Positions 5,319-5,352 of a DNA stretch of 5,352 nt are shown here, piece by piece. The stretch comes from CAZXBB01 sp964638815. GTDB taxonomy: Bacteria; Planctomycetota; Phycisphaerae; Phycisphaerales; SM1A02. Where the stretch lies: positions 1 to 5,352 of the forward strand of contig CAZXBB010000207.1 in NCBI GenBank assembly GCA_964638815.1, read 5' to 3'. Below the pieces are notes generated by a model, which made no database searches, had not been told where the DNA came from, and was given only the letters and a program-made list of their open reading frames with translations. The first letter of the stretch is position 1. The number at the start of each line of letters is the position of its first letter. The translations under genes were made by a program, and so were the position numbers.

Positions 5319-5352
5319 ATGGTCGTGATTCGTGACGCCGTACGCCGCAAGG
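5319..5352 (+). CDS. Possible start of a divergent gene, cut by the window edge
   Basis: A plus-strand ATG at 5319 is preceded by GAGAGG five bases upstream and reads MVVIRDAVRRK before the window ends. If real, it is transcribed away from the CNNM gene and 5224-5318 would be a shared regulatory gap. Eleven codons are too few to name a family, and a competing minus-strand frame covers the same bases. Confidence 0.25.
   Translation, partial: MVVIRDAVRRK

Noticed and set aside
3803..5335. Plus-strand open frame of 510 codons opposite the CNNM gene
   Set aside because: Arg/His/Glu-rich antisense frame without domains; the minus strand carries an intact DUF21-CBS-CorC_HlyC protein.
1..5352. Phage-defence, toxin-antitoxin, CRISPR or mobile-element content
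   Set aside because: No repeat-spacer pattern, transposase, integrase, nuclease or toxin-like gene is visible; the hemolysin family name of the CNNM protein is historical and does not indicate a toxin.

Overview
This is a very GC-rich bacterial window in which every well-supported gene lies on the minus strand, so it reads from right to left. The base composition, G/C-ending codons and close packing point to a high-GC bacterium. The small FHA protein has a C-terminal tail of a kind I associate with Planctomycetota, whereas the GlpD-like protein resembles a proteobacterial-type subgroup. I cannot fix the phylum from the window.

In transcription order: (1) about 5156-5352 is a non-coding or weakly coding leader with a candidate promoter and a 23-codon upstream ORF whose stop overlaps the next start as ATGA. 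(2) 3848-5155 is a complete CNNM/CorC-type (hemolysin C family) membrane protein with a DUF21 domain, two CBS motifs and a CorC_HlyC domain. (3) 2236-3855 is a polytopic MOP-superfamily (Wzx-like) flippase-type protein whose start overlaps the end of the CNNM gene. (4) About 2133-2235 is a 103-base gap with an AT-rich island, promoter-like boxes, an inverted repeat and a strong ribosome binding site. (5) 1761-2132 is a small single-domain FHA protein. (6) 1619-1747 is a 42-codon open frame matching only the C-terminal signature of DUF1684 proteins, apparently a truncated gene. (7) 862-1614 is a glycerophosphodiester phosphodiesterase. (8) 1-865 is the N-terminal 288 residues of an FAD-dependent glycerol-3-phosphate dehydrogenase, running off the left edge.

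The best functional pairing is GDPD with GlpD. The first releases glycerol-3-phosphate from deacylated phospholipids and the second oxidises it to dihydroxyacetone phosphate, and the two genes are joined by a 4-base GTGA overlap. The CNNM and flippase genes form a second overlapping pair concerned with the membrane. The FHA gene appears to start its own transcription unit, which probably runs through the DUF1684 remnant into GDPD and GlpD. I see no RNA gene, CRISPR array, insertion sequence or attachment site. Most of the window is ordinary. The most unusual items are the DUF1684 remnant, the FHA tail and the leader ORF before the CNNM gene.
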